From the NCBI GenBank assembly GCA_964649745.1, contig CAZYQI010000008.1:1-64000 (forward strand): a stretch of DNA of 64,000 nucleotides. The letters run 5' to 3'. Both the position numbers and the translations under genes were made by a program. Source of the stretch: CAZEHS01 sp964649745 (GTDB taxonomy: Bacteria > Bacillota > Clostridia > Peptostreptococcales > Acidaminobacteraceae). The notes under the pieces were generated by a model. It was not told where the DNA came from. It made no database searches and was given only the letters and a program-made list of their open reading frames with translations. Positions 33,473 to 42,687 of this stretch are shown here, one piece after another; the stretch's first letter is position 1; each line of letters begins with the position of its first letter.

Positions 33473-34021
33473 TTATTCCTCCTCAATGGGTTCTATGATC
33501 AGGGTGTAGTCGCCGAAATCCACATGATTTTCATCCAAGTCCCGGGATTCCCCCACATAGAAGCTGGGGGGATTGTCCGATTCCGCCGAGCAGGTTTCCA
33601 CATGGGCGAAATAAGGATTCATTGTAAAAAAGCTCAGCTCCGGATGGTTGGGTATACAGCGAATCGCCATAAAATCCTCGGCACTGAGGGTTCCGGCCCC
33701 TATTTTCACCTTAAGTTCCCTGTGTTGGCACAGTGCCACGGTGAGAATCAGCTCCGCCCCTCCCTGCCGGTCAATGAGCATGAAATCCTCCGGATCGCTG
33801 TGAAAGGAAAGATGCTTCGGCACCCTGCTGTTGATGGTCACCGCAATCAGCTTATGGGGCCCGAACAGTTCTCCGGCAGAATAAATCTCCACCCATCGGG
33901 ACTGCCCCTTTTCCACTGCCAGTACATCCTTTCCCGGAGCGATCCTTCGGATAACCCCCTTGGCCTCCAAAAGCGCCATCACTTCACTGGTTGCAGTCAC
34001 AGGCTTCAAAAATATCTCCAT
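33473..34021 (-). CDS. Unrecognised protein, first gene of the sugar operon
   Basis: A 182-residue soluble protein, probably beta-rich. I do not recognise the family. Segments HLSFHSDPEDFMLID and NPYFAHVETCSAE hold His, Asp and Glu residues that could bind a metal, as in cupins. ATG has GAGG upstream. It is the first gene after the promoter and is followed after 3 bp by the isomerase, so a sugar epimerase/mutarotase or accessory isomerase role is plausible but unproven. Confidence 0.7.
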   Translation of the reverse strand: MEIFLKPVTATSEVMALLEAKGVIRRIAPGKDVLAVEKGQSRWVEIYSAGELFGPHKLIAVTINSRVPKHLSFHSDPEDFMLIDRQGGAELILTVALCQHRELKVKIGAGTLSAEDFMAIRCIPNHPELSFFTMNPYFAHVETCSAESDNPPSFYVGESRDLDENHVDFGDYTLIIEPIEEE

Positions 34022-34061
34022 AGCACACCTCGTTACTTACTTACATTATGTTACTAATCAT

Positions 34062-34090
34062 ACGTTAACACCTCTCTTTTCCTTCGTCAA
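34062..34090 (-). promoter_or_regulatory. Promoter of the sugar operon
   Basis: TTGACG and TAACGT are 17 bp apart on the minus strand, about 40 bp before the first gene. The following GTTACT/TAAC-rich stretch (34028-34070) could bind the neighbouring ROK repressor. Confidence 0.5.
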
Positions 34091-34110
34091 GGGGATTGTA
34101 TAAATGTAAA

Positions 34111-34144
34111 AACAACCGGTGCCATGGGTGGCCTGCCGGTTGTT
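34111..34144 (-). terminator. Terminator of the ROK gene
   Basis: ACAACCGG / CCGGTTGT stem with inner pairing, followed on the minus strand by TTTTTACATTT. It separates the regulator gene from the operon promoter. Confidence 0.8.
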
Positions 34145-34184
34145 GGAAAGAACGCTGTTTCGGTTGAATCCTTAGCTCTCTGAT

Positions 34185-35378
34185 TTATAATTCAACCGAT
34201 CTGAACATATCATTGATCACCAGGGCTACACTGCCCAGACAATCCTCCCGGCTGCCGATTCCGCTTACTTCAATGGGGGTACCCATGGCATTCATGGAAA
34301 AGACATTCCCCCTGGCGGTTTCCATGGCTTGGTTTACGAACAAAGGGTTTCCCTTAGGCACATCCCCCCCCAGGATCACCGCCTTGGGGTTGTAAAGGTT
34401 GATAAGGTTGGCCACCCCATAGCCCAGGGTTTCGCCGCTTTGCCGAAGCACCGCCGCCACCTCCGGTTTTTCCGTCATGGCCATGACATCCTCGAAGCCA
34501 AAGTCCTTTTCCCGGATATCCATTACCCTCTTCACCTCCCGGGTGATGGCCCCGGCGGAAACGTACATCTCCATACAGCCCCGGTTCCCGCAGTAGCAGG
34601 GGCGGCCTCCGGGATGGATAAGGGAATGGCCGAATTCTCCGGCCACATCGTTCTGTCCAAGGTAGATCACTTCGTTGTTCACGAACCCGCAGCCCACGCC
34701 GCGGTCAACAAAAACATAAAGGAAGCTCTTATAGGCCTTGCCCAAGCCAAACCACAGCTCATTGAGGGTTCGGGTCCGGGCCACATTCTCTGTAAGGATG
34801 CGATACCCGTCATGTCTTCGCCGGGTTTCGAACCATCCCTTGACGTTTAGGTTCTCCCACCCTTTTAAGATGGAGAGCTCCATCTCCTGATTGTATTTAT
34901 AATTGGCCCCCGGGGTTCCGATGCCGATTCCCGCAAACCGATCCCAGGGAATGTGATGGGTTTCCAGAAGCGCCGTAATCGCGCCGTTAATTTTCTCCAG
35001 CATCCCTTCCGGGGAGATATCCGACGCCGCGCCGCTTTCCCACCGATCCAGAATGCTCCCGGAAAGATCTGTCAGGACCACGGTGGTATGGAGGGCGATC
35101 TCCACACCGATGATATAAAATGCATCGCTTTTCAAGGTCAGCAGGTTGGGCTTACGCCCTCCCGAGGAGGCTCCCTTCCCCACTTCCTCCAGCAGACCCT
35201 CCGACATCAGGGCCTCGGTAATCCGCATAACGCTGGGCAGGCTGAGGCCCGTAAGCTTTGCCAGCTCCGCCCGCCCTATCCTTCCGTGACGTATCACCAG
35301 CTTGATCAGCAGGTTTCGGTTGATTTCTTTGATCAGTCCCTGTTTACCGGAAACGATTCGTTCCCTTGCATCCTTCAT
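34185..35378 (-). CDS. ROK-family transcriptional regulator (NagC/XylR type)
   Basis: A 397-residue protein. N-terminal winged HTH (GRAELAKLTGLSLPSVMRITEAL), then an actin-like ROK domain with GIGIGTPG and GCGFVNNEVIYLG. The zinc-binding motif is GHSLIHPGGRPCYCGNRGCMEMY. It probably represses the sugar operon starting 100 bp downstream until the inducing sugar binds. Its own promoter and terminator separate it from that operon. Confidence 0.9.
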   Translation of the reverse strand: MKDARERIVSGKQGLIKEINRNLLIKLVIRHGRIGRAELAKLTGLSLPSVMRITEALMSEGLLEEVGKGASSGGRKPNLLTLKSDAFYIIGVEIALHTTVVLTDLSGSILDRWESGAASDISPEGMLEKINGAITALLETHHIPWDRFAGIGIGTPGANYKYNQEMELSILKGWENLNVKGWFETRRRHDGYRILTENVARTRTLNELWFGLGKAYKSFLYVFVDRGVGCGFVNNEVIYLGQNDVAGEFGHSLIHPGGRPCYCGNRGCMEMYVSAGAITREVKRVMDIREKDFGFEDVMAMTEKPEVAAVLRQSGETLGYGVANLINLYNPKAVILGGDVPKGNPLFVNQAMETARGNVFSMNAMGTPIEVSGIGSREDCLGSVALVINDMFRSVEL

Positions 35379-35414
35379 ATGAGCGCTTCCTTCGGTTGAA
35401 TTGGATTCAATCCC

Positions 35415-35444
35415 ATTTTAATCACAATATCCTCCGACTGTAAA
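35415..35444 (-). promoter_or_regulatory. Promoter of the ROK gene
   Basis: TTTACA and TAAAAT, 18 bp apart on the minus strand, about 40 bp before ATG. Confidence 0.5.
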
Positions 35445-35484
35445 TCCCTACAGGAATAAATGCCGCCTCCTAAAAGAGCGGTGA

Positions 35485-35784
35485 TAAACCCTTAGCCGCA
35501 GATGAACGCAGATAAAACCCGATGAAAACCGATGCGTTCAGAATGCGTACGTGGTTTCATCCGCTCACGCGGTAGAACAGTTGAACAAGCAGATCTCCGT
35601 CATTAGAATGACAGCCGAGGGGTTACTGGACACCCATTGCCCTTCATACGATTTCCTATCGTACTTACCCATCTTCATTTCATGAATCTGCCAGTACGAT
35701 AGGGGACCTGCACCCGCTCGACTAAGCTTCAGTTGCACTGAAGCAAAGGCTGCTTCGTCTGCGTCATCTGCGGCTAGAGGTTTA
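35485..35784. mobile_element. MITE-like non-coding element with terminal inverted repeats
   Basis: The ends at 35485-35512 and 35758-35784 are inverted copies (core TAGCCGCAGATGA-CGCAGA, one indel and a few mismatches). Inside, a second inverted pair CCTATCGTAC / GTACGATAGG and a hairpin CTTCAGTTGCACTGAAG are seen, with no ORF of note. It fills the gap between the ROK and SLH genes. Either a small non-autonomous element or a structured repeat. Confidence 0.55.
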
Positions 35785-35843
35785 GTTTTTCACCAGTCTC
35801 CTAAACCCGCCACTGGTATGATATACCAACAGGAAAATACCAA

Positions 35844-35870
35844 AGCCTGCCCCTTAAAAAAGGGCAGGCT
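35844..35870. repeat. Stem-loop downstream of the SLH gene
   Basis: AGCCTGCCC / GGGCAGGCT arms with an A/T loop; no U-run follows on the minus strand, so terminator function is uncertain. Another 150 bp up to the SLH gene hold nothing recognisable. Confidence 0.5.
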
Positions 35871-36016
35871 CTGCGCGACTTCCGGCAGCCAGGCTATCAT
35901 AGCGCGATAAGCGCCTTAGATCCTATGGCTTTGCGTCCCCAGCTTTAGATGGGTTTGCCCTTGGCTTTGTTCTATTGTGATAATGCTTGATAATGTCTGT
36001 TTTCGAAAAAATATTC

Positions 36017-39000
36017 TTATTTTCCTAGCAGATTATACAGCACCTGCGCCATCTCGGCACGGGTCGTTGTGCCCGTCGGGTTAAGTGTTCGTCCACTGCC
36101 CGTGATCGTTCCGGCCTTGATCAGCGCTGTCATGGGTTCTGTTGCCCATGGCGCGATGCTGTCGCAGTCCGTGAAGTCAGAAACCGTCTTGCCAGAGTCT
36201 CCTTGCGGAATCTGACCGATAACCTTTAGGGCGTTGTACAGTAGGGAGAACATTTCCTGTCTGGTTATGGGTTGATTCGGTGCAAATTTGTTATCGCCCA
36301 TGCCGCTTGAAATGCCCTTCGCCTTGGCCACTGCAAGATAACCCGTGTAGTAGGTATTTCCAGCATCGGCGAAATTGTCCATGGGGGTTTTATCCGCTTC
36401 GATATCATAGGCTTTCATCAGCATCACAATAAACTGTCCCCGTGTAAGTGTCGCCTCCGGACTGAACTTATCATTTCCTGTGCCAGTGGTTATGCCTTTT
36501 TCCGCGATAAAGGCCACCGCGTTATAGCACCATGCATCGGAGAGAACATCGCTAAACTTTTTAGGCAGAGCCGATGTTTGATATCCTACAGCGTAATAGC
36601 TGAAATGCGTGGTGGTGAACACGATGCTTTTGGTCAACGGATCATACTTTACATCCTTAATCTCGATCATATTGCCACTGCCGTCGATGTAGAAGGCGGT
36701 AAGCCCGTCAGGATTTTTCAGTTCCTCCGCCGTAGGCGTGTAAGGAATTGAAACTATCACGGATGCATTGGGGTTATTCCAGGCTTTAGCCTTACCATCG
36801 ATGGTCAAGCTGAGAGAAACGACTGGATGATTGCCCACCTTATCCTGTGCATGCTTTGGCAGATCATCAACCTTTACACTTCCAATACTCACCTGAACCT
36901 TACTGCCCGCGGCGGTATCCATTCCGATGAGCATATTGGAGGGCAACGTGAGATTACCCGCATTGGTTTTCAGTGAAACCGAGCCGCTGCCGCTATCCAC
37001 AGATAAGCCGGCTGCGGGGAGAGTAAGGCTGTAGTCCCTCACGCCAGCAATTTCCGGTATGGCAACGACGATGTCCTTGCCCTTTGCCACCTGTGTAGAA
37101 GTCAGTTCTACCGACGCACTGCCCTCTTTTGTATCGGTCTTGATTGCAATTTTGACAGGGTTATCGCCACCCGTCACATTGGATACCTGTTGGGAAGTGG
37201 GTGGAGTGGCACCTCCGCCAGAAGATGGACCGCCACCGCCGGAGTTTGGCGTCCATTGTGCTGTGATGGCCATATCTGTGGTTACAGCATTAAACGGCTT
37301 GTCCCAGCCCTTAAAGGTATACCCACTTCGAGTAAGGATAGGTTCGACTGCTGATGTGCCCTTGCTGACTGTTTGAGTAAGCTCACCGCCGCTTGTGCGA
37401 ACCCCACCGTTCGGATGGAATGCCACTGTGTACGTTTGTATGGGTGGATTTGCCGGAGCGACCGTGACAGAGGCCGTGCCGAATTTTGTGTTGTCCTGTA
37501 CAGAGGTTGCGGTTACCGTTAAGCCTGCCGCCGTTTCATCCTGAGCGATTGTAAGCGCACCGCCTGACGTGATTGACGTCCCAGGGTTACCGCTCCCTGT
37601 TACAGTCCAAGCTACATCCTGTGATGGCGTGTTGGTTCCAGTCACCACTGCCGAAAAGGTCGCCGTTCCACCTTTGTTGACTGTTGTTGTACCTGGCGAA
37701 ACGCTGACATTCGTGATCGTTGAAACAGGCGCTGCGCCGATCGTATAGGCAAATGTTTCAATATCGCTGTCGGCCATACCTGCCTTCACGGCGAGGACTT
37801 TTATGGTTGTCGTCGTGGAAACAACAAGTGGTTCGCAATAAAGAGGGGAATATGCCGTTGGAGTGCTTCCGTCCAAGGTGTAATGCTTCTTTGCGTCAGA
37901 TGTTTGTGACATGAAGGATACCACTTGCTGGGTTGGATAGGTTCCCGAATCAACAGTTGCTTGAGGCTTTTCCACTTTATTCAGCGGCAGTGTGATGGTG
38001 CTGACAGTGACAGGGCTTGTTGCATAATAAATTGTAGAACCGTTTACTGTCTCATTTCTTTGTTTGACTCGCATATGCCCGGTGATGGTTTCGCCCGGTG
38101 TACAGCTCCCTTTTTTCCATATATCGCTATAATTGACGCCGTCAAAGCTGTATTCCCCATGTTGAATTTCGGGCATACTAACGGTATACCTGCCTGAGCC
38201 GTCGGATACGGAGGTAAGGGTAAATGAACTTGGCGCATTTTGCTGCGTGTAGTCTTCGTCAATCTTCACACTTACTCCACTAGAAGCCTTGTGGGTGGCC
38301 GTTTCGGAAAAGCGAATATGAGCCGACAAGGATCCGTCTGAGTTCCGGAGAGTATGCCCGTTGATGTTGCCAAACGGCATATTGGCAAGCGAAAGGTCAT
38401 TCATGCTGAAAAATTTATACTCCGCACCCGGTACCGGGGTGATGGTAACAACTTTTCCAGTCCCTCCATTTACGGGGTAATCTCCCGTTACTGTAAAACC
38501 AAGTGGCGGTGGTGCTTGCTCGGCCTTTTCAACTGTGAGCGTCTGTGGTGCACTCGCAACTCCCCCACGATTGGAAGCCCCCACCATAACATTAATGTCT
38601 TTCCCAATATCCGCTGCTGTCAGTGTGTATTTGTTCTCCTTTGCGTCGGTCATTCCTACCCCGTTTTGTGTCCACTGGTAAGAAATCACGCCATAGGGAC
38701 CTGCCTGTGGCACATTAATCAAATTTAAATCGACATCGGCATATAGGGTTTGCCCATATGCAGGGGTTCCCATAATCGTAACATTGACATCTAACTGTGC
38801 CCTTGTAGTCGAAAGAGCAGAGGTGTCACTTTTAGGTGATGCTTTGTAACCCGGCTTTGCTTTTAACCTTGCAACAAATGAATAGTGTGTATTTGCCTTT
38901 AGGTTTTCAAACTGTGCATTATCTTGCCATGTGAGGCCGTTATCCTTGCTGTATTCAGCGCCAGAAATACCAACCAAAGTGATGGCATTTGCACTTGCTT

Positions 39001-40567
39001 CCTGCAGCAGCGGTGCGCTCGGTTGCGTTTGCTCTAAAAGTGTGACCACGGTCAAGGTAATCGTGACACTTGCGGTTTGCCTGTCGCCGTTTATATCGGT
39101 ATAGCCAATAGAGGCTCTCTCTGAATATGTGCCTGCCGCAAGCTGTGGACTCGGCGTTATCTTAATCCCTTGGGTGTTTGTTCCGTTATTAGGAGGCACA
39201 ACCCGGTCTGCAGGTGTGCTTGTCAATGTTGCATCAAAGTTTTGGCTGTATAACGTAACGCCTGTGACGGTTGCTTCCGTGTTCCCCACATTTGTAATGC
39301 TAAAATATTGAGGCGCCACCGGTTCACCAACCCCGGTGTTGGGAAACTGCATGTCTGAGGCTGTCAGGGAAATGTTCTTCAGGGCCGGAATGGTGCCGTT
39401 TTCAACAATCCAAATATCGGAAACGAATCCGGCGTTATCCCTCCAAACGGTAAATTTCAGAGAATAGGCAGAGTCAATCGCGAGTAAATGACCATCTTTC
39501 TCATTATAATCAGATGTCCACGGGGTTTGGCTGCCGTTTTTTTTCATAAAGGTGCACCCATAGTTGTTCAATTGTTTGTTTGGATAAGCAAACCCCACAA
39601 TTTGCCCGTAGTACGTTGCACTTGCATCTGCTATCATGTTGTCGGCAAGAGAAACACAACCAGAAACCAGTCCGCCATTGCTTCCTGCAATACCTGCCAC
39701 TTGGTCAAAGCCATTCACCACACCTGTGTTATAACACTGAGACACCAGCGCTCCATAAACTATAATACCAGGGGTTATGTAATTAATTCCGACAATACCG
39801 CCAACAGTGCTTCCCGTGGAAAAAACAGCGCCCGTATTGTAGCAATTTTTAATTTCGGCATTGGCAGAGTTGTTTGCATCCACTGTACTTTCTCCTGCAA
39901 TGCCTCCGACATAATCCGCTGTGCCGATGACAGCTCCTGTGTTGTAGCACGCAGAAACCACCCCTTGATTGTCTCCCACGATGCCTCCGGTGAGACTTTT
40001 GTCAATACTTTTTCCGCCTCTGACACTGCCCCCTATCTTGGCGCAATTTTTCACTGTGCCGTTGTTGGCTCCCGCAATTCCACCTACAACACTTAGGGTT
40101 CCAACGACATCTCCTTTTACAATGCAATTGGAGATCGTTCCCAAATTAGCACCGGCAACGCCTCCGGTATGGAGGCTGGTAACGTTTATCGCAACATTCT
40201 CCAGGGTGAGATTCTTAACCGTTTTTCCCGAATCGATACGACCAAACAGACCGGCATACGTGTAGGTGTTGCCGGTGATTTGCAGATTTCTGATGACATG
40301 ACCGTTCCCATCAAAGTTGCCCCTAAAATATTCATCATATCCCCCGCCTAATGGGGTCCAGCTTCCGGTCAACTCAATGTCCTTCATCAAAATGTAGTAC
40401 GCGTTTGTGGCGGGGTTAATTCCGGCAAGTTCCACTTGTGTTGTGATTTGGTACGGATTGTCTGCCGTTCCGTCCCCTGCGGCTTCGGCAAATGACAGGG
40501 TGCCAAGAAACAAGGTCATTGCCATGAAAAGTGATGTAGCTTTCCTTAATGCACCTGTTTTAAACAT
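36017..40567 (-). CDS. Giant S-layer-anchored surface protein (GLUG, HYR/Ig-like, InlB repeat, 3x SLH)
   Basis: 1516 residues. Signal peptide (about 1-29), then GLUG-type repeats (about 90-330; TGGIVGDNQGVVSACYNTG, VGGIVGINY). Ig-like and fibronectin-like modules follow to about 870, then a chitobiase C-terminal-like module (YTLDGSTPTAYSPLY), a Big_2 Ig domain (VSPGTTTVNKGGTATFSAVV) and an InlB B-repeat (TVAFHPNGGVRTSGG...GYTFKGWDKPF). A Gly/Ser linker leads to a roughly 200-residue beta domain and three SLH domains (KFSDVLSDAWCYNAVAFIAE, NFADAGNTYYTGYLAVAKA, SDFTDCDSIAPWATEPMTAL). The SLH part binds secondary cell-wall polymer. Likely adhesion or matrix role; no enzyme active site seen. AGGAGG before ATG. 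Confidence 0.9.
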   Translation of the reverse strand: MFKTGALRKATSLFMAMTLFLGTLSFAEAAGDGTADNPYQITTQVELAGINPATNAYYILMKDIELTGSWTPLGGGYDEYFRGNFDGNGHVIRNLQITGNTYTYAGLFGRIDSGKTVKNLTLENVAINVTSLHTGGVAGANLGTISNCIVKGDVVGTLSVVGGIAGANNGTVKNCAKIGGSVRGGKSIDKSLTGGIVGDNQGVVSACYNTGAVIGTADYVGGIAGESTVDANNSANAEIKNCYNTGAVFSTGSTVGGIVGINYITPGIIVYGALVSQCYNTGVVNGFDQVAGIAGSNGGLVSGCVSLADNMIADASATYYGQIVGFAYPNKQLNNYGCTFMKKNGSQTPWTSDYNEKDGHLLAIDSAYSLKFTVWRDNAGFVSDIWIVENGTIPALKNISLTASDMQFPNTGVGEPVAPQYFSITNVGNTEATVTGVTLYSQNFDATLTSTPADRVVPPNNGTNTQGIKITPSPQLAAGTYSERASIGYTDINGDRQTASVTITLTVVTLLEQTQPSAPLLQEASANAITLVGISGAEYSKDNGLTWQDNAQFENLKANTHYSFVARLKAKPGYKASPKSDTSALSTTRAQLDVNVTIMGTPAYGQTLYADVDLNLINVPQAGPYGVISYQWTQNGVGMTDAKENKYTLTAADIGKDINVMVGASNRGGVASAPQTLTVEKAEQAPPPLGFTVTGDYPVNGGTGKVVTITPVPGAEYKFFSMNDLSLANMPFGNINGHTLRNSDGSLSAHIRFSETATHKASSGVSVKIDEDYTQQNAPSSFTLTSVSDGSGRYTVSMPEIQHGEYSFDGVNYSDIWKKGSCTPGETITGHMRVKQRNETVNGSTIYYATSPVTVSTITLPLNKVEKPQATVDSGTYPTQQVVSFMSQTSDAKKHYTLDGSTPTAYSPLYCEPLVVSTTTTIKVLAVKAGMADSDIETFAYTIGAAPVSTITNVSVSPGTTTVNKGGTATFSAVVTGTNTPSQDVAWTVTGSGNPGTSITSGGALTIAQDETAAGLTVTATSVQDNTKFGTASVTVAPANPPIQTYTVAFHPNGGVRTSGGELTQTVSKGTSAVEPILTRSGYTFKGWDKPFNAVTTDMAITAQWTPNSGGGGPSSGGGATPPTSQQVSNVTGGDNPVKIAIKTDTKEGSASVELTSTQVAKGKDIVVAIPEIAGVRDYSLTLPAAGLSVDSGSGSVSLKTNAGNLTLPSNMLIGMDTAAGSKVQVSIGSVKVDDLPKHAQDKVGNHPVVSLSLTIDGKAKAWNNPNASVIVSIPYTPTAEELKNPDGLTAFYIDGSGNMIEIKDVKYDPLTKSIVFTTTHFSYYAVGYQTSALPKKFSDVLSDAWCYNAVAFIAEKGITTGTGNDKFSPEATLTRGQFIVMLMKAYDIEADKTPMDNFADAGNTYYTGYLAVAKAKGISSGMGDNKFAPNQPITRQEMFSLLYNALKVIGQIPQGDSGKTVSDFTDCDSIAPWATEPMTALIKAGTITGSGRTLNPTGTTTRAEMAQVLYNLLGK

Positions 40568-40824
40568 GGTTCTTCCTCCTATTTTTATATAATTGACTCA
40601 ACTGATCATTGGGAACTTATACACCGTTTGCGATTCTGATGATGCAGGAGACATATTTACCGGTTCCGGTCTGAGCACCATTATAGGCAATTGTCACATG
40701 ATCAAAATAATATCCCCACAGTAATCTTCCTTTGGCAGGACATTAATTATTTGGCTCACATCAATCACCTCCATGGCATAAAAAATGCACCATACCTATT
40801 GTACAGTGGATTTTTTATGTTGTA

Positions 40825-40856
40825 TGTCACCCAGTGGGTTACATGGAGGGGTGACA
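40825..40856. promoter_or_regulatory. Inverted repeat upstream of the SLH gene
   Basis: TGTCACCC-N16-GGGTGACA, in the 550-bp region between the SLH gene and the LytTR gene. Possible operator. The rest of 40570-40880 has a stranded AGGTG ribosome site and short broken frames, but no gene I can support. Confidence 0.4.
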
Positions 40857-40882
40857 TGAACGATATCTCATTGTTCTTGTCT

Positions 40883-41050
40883 CTATGAATCGATATATTG
40901 TTTCAGCATGGTAGGGGAAATGATCCCAAGCTTCTCAAATGTGCCCTTCAACACGGTTTTTACCGTGTTGGCTGTACGATCTCCTTGTTGGAGAGTCCCT
41001 GTACCTGTCTTATTCATGAACACCTTTTCCCGACGGCAGATCCCCCCCGG
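40883..41050 (-). pseudogene. Remnant of a LuxR-family HTH regulator
   Basis: The minus strand reads NTVKTVLKGTFEKLGIISPT before a stop, matching the recognition helix of LuxR/NarL regulators (NTVKTHLKNIFEKLG). The preceding helix LSNKEIVQ is present but in a shifted frame, and upstream residues (EKVF) are only vestiges. No full-length frame remains. Confidence 0.72.
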
Positions 41051-41147
41051 ACTTTCGTCTCTAAAATCTGTTCATCCCCGTTGTACGTGCAGAATCCTCT
41101 TCCTGTAAATGGCTTGGGAATAATTGTCCCATCCCCTTTTCCGGGTA

Positions 41148-41156
41148 TGGTATAGT
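41148..41156 (+). promoter_or_regulatory. Extended -10 promoter of the LytTR-MerR pair
   Basis: TGGTATAGT fits a TGN-TATAAT extended -10 about 40 bp before the ATG; no clear -35. Confidence 0.4.
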
Positions 41157-41192
41157 GATAAGAGAATCATTTCCAGTACCCAGGAGGATGCA

Positions 41193-41900
41193 ATGAAGCT
41201 GCGCACCATGATTGTTGACGATGAGCCGGTGGCTCTTAAAACCATTCTGAAGCTGATCCGTCAGTCTTCGGATTTTGATGTGACCCTCTGCACAGAAAAC
41301 CCTCAGGAATTCCTGCATGCCGTACTGGAGGAAAAGCCCGAGGTGGCCGTGATGGATATCGACATGCCCGGCCTCAGCGGGCTCGACATCGCTGAAGCCA
41401 TCCGAAGCGGTCATCCTGACTGTGAAATCCTGTTCGTTACCGCCCATAATGAATTCACCCGGGATGCCTTCAGCGTATATGCCTTCGATTACATAGAGAA
41501 ACCCGTGGATCCTGAGCGCTTTTTCCGAACCCTGGACCGTCTTCGCAAGAAATACGGCCTTCTGGGCAAGCGGCTGGAGCTACCCTGCGGCAGAGAAACC
41601 CTGCTGCTGGCCATGGACCGGATCCTTGCTGTGGAGGCCGAAGGGCGTAAAACCCTTATCTACACGGAGGAAGAAACCCACGAATGCAGTCTGGGCCTGG
41701 GGGAGATTGAAGGAATCCTGACAGACCTCCGGTTCTTCAAATCCAGCCGCTCCTTCATTTTGAACCTGCAGGAGGTCACCGCCGTACAGCCCGAAAGCCG
41801 TACCTCCTATAAGATTGTACTGACCGGAGGCAAGGCGGCGTACCTGAGCAAGCGGAATTACGACGATTTCAGAAGCCGGCTGAAGGCCCTGTATCCATGA
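41193..41900 (+). CDS. LytTR-family response regulator
   Basis: 235 residues. Receiver domain (MKLRTMIVDDEPVALKTIL, acceptor Asp in PEVAVMDIDMPG, Lys in YIEKPVD) and a LytTR DNA-binding domain (ILAVEAEGRKTLIYT; FFKSSRSFILNLQEV; LSKRNYDDFRSRL). ATG 41193 has AGGAGG 6 bp before it; the frame is open further upstream without a ribosome site. Its stop overlaps the MerR-like gene by 4 bp. No histidine kinase gene is adjacent, so its partner is elsewhere or it is controlled by the coupled gene. Confidence 0.9.
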   Translation: MKLRTMIVDDEPVALKTILKLIRQSSDFDVTLCTENPQEFLHAVLEEKPEVAVMDIDMPGLSGLDIAEAIRSGHPDCEILFVTAHNEFTRDAFSVYAFDYIEKPVDPERFFRTLDRLRKKYGLLGKRLELPCGRETLLLAMDRILAVEAEGRKTLIYTEEETHECSLGLGEIEGILTDLRFFKSSRSFILNLQEVTAVQPESRTSYKIVLTGGKAAYLSKRNYDDFRSRLKALYP

Positions 41901-42625
41901 ACCGTTATTCCACCTCCCAACTTGCCAGGCTTGCCGCTGTGCACCCCAATACCGTACGCCTTTATGAGCAATGGGGATTCATTTCCTCCGTACCCCGTAA
42001 GCCCAATGGTTACCGGGAGTTCACCGGACGCCATCTTCATGAACTCACCTTTGCCCGCGCAGCGCTGCCCGGCCCGTATCCTTGCAAGAAGCAGCTGTTG
42101 CCCGCCGCTGTTTCCGCCTATGTCCGCCGGGATTTCCCTGAGGCCGGCCGGCTTATACAGGCCTATGCCGCAGCACTGGCCTCCGAACACCGGAAGGCTC
42201 TGGAAGCCCTGGCCATACTGGACCGATGGCATGCCGGCCACACACCGGACACGGTTCCCCTGAGGATGCCCCGCAGAGAGGCCGCAGCCGCCTGCGGTAT
42301 TTCCACCGACGCCCTTCGTACCTGGGAAAGAACCGGCCTTCTTTCTCCTGGCAAGAACGCCTCAGGCCGTATGACCTATTCTGCCGGAGACCTGGAGAAG
42401 ATACTGGTGGTTCGGCTCCTGAGGAAATGCGGCTTCAGCCTGGCCTCTCTCCAAAAGGTCTTTGTGAAGGGCCCCGGCAGGGTCACCCCCTCCGAGTACC
42501 TTACCCGCATCTATGTGAATCGGGAAAGCGCCTGCGAGTCCTCCCAGTGGATGGCCCATCTGGACCAGCACCTCGCCCGGGTTGACAAACTTCTTAAATT
42601 ATTGGAAACCCCATCCTCAGAGTGA
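41897..42625 (+). CDS. Double MerR-type HTH protein
   Basis: 242 residues with two MerR winged-HTH motifs in one chain: STSQLARLAAVHPNTVRLYE (1-60) and RREAAAACGISTDALRTWER (about 120-185). A helical segment (about 60-115) separates them and a short coiled tail follows. A single-chain double MerR could bind DNA as a pseudo-dimer. Overlaps the LytTR gene by ATGA, implying a fixed ratio and a joint role. No effector-binding domain is seen. Confidence 0.82.
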   Translation: MNRYSTSQLARLAAVHPNTVRLYEQWGFISSVPRKPNGYREFTGRHLHELTFARAALPGPYPCKKQLLPAAVSAYVRRDFPEAGRLIQAYAAALASEHRKALEALAILDRWHAGHTPDTVPLRMPRREAAAACGISTDALRTWERTGLLSPGKNASGRMTYSAGDLEKILVVRLLRKCGFSLASLQKVFVKGPGRVTPSEYLTRIYVNRESACESSQWMAHLDQHLARVDKLLKLLETPSSE

Positions 42626-42660
42626 CAATTTTCAGTCACCCGAGGATGGGGTTTCATTTT
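42609..42660 (+). terminator. Terminator of the LytTR-MerR operon
   Basis: Long stem CCCCATCCTC-GTGAC / GTCAC-GAGGATGGGG followed by TTTCATTTT; the stem begins within the last codons of the MerR-like gene. Confidence 0.85.
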
Positions 42661-42687
42661 ACTTGCTGTCTATAGGTTCTTCCAGCA

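Noticed and set aside
35485..35784. CRISPR array
   Set aside because: Repeats are inverted and occur once each; no regularly spaced direct repeats.
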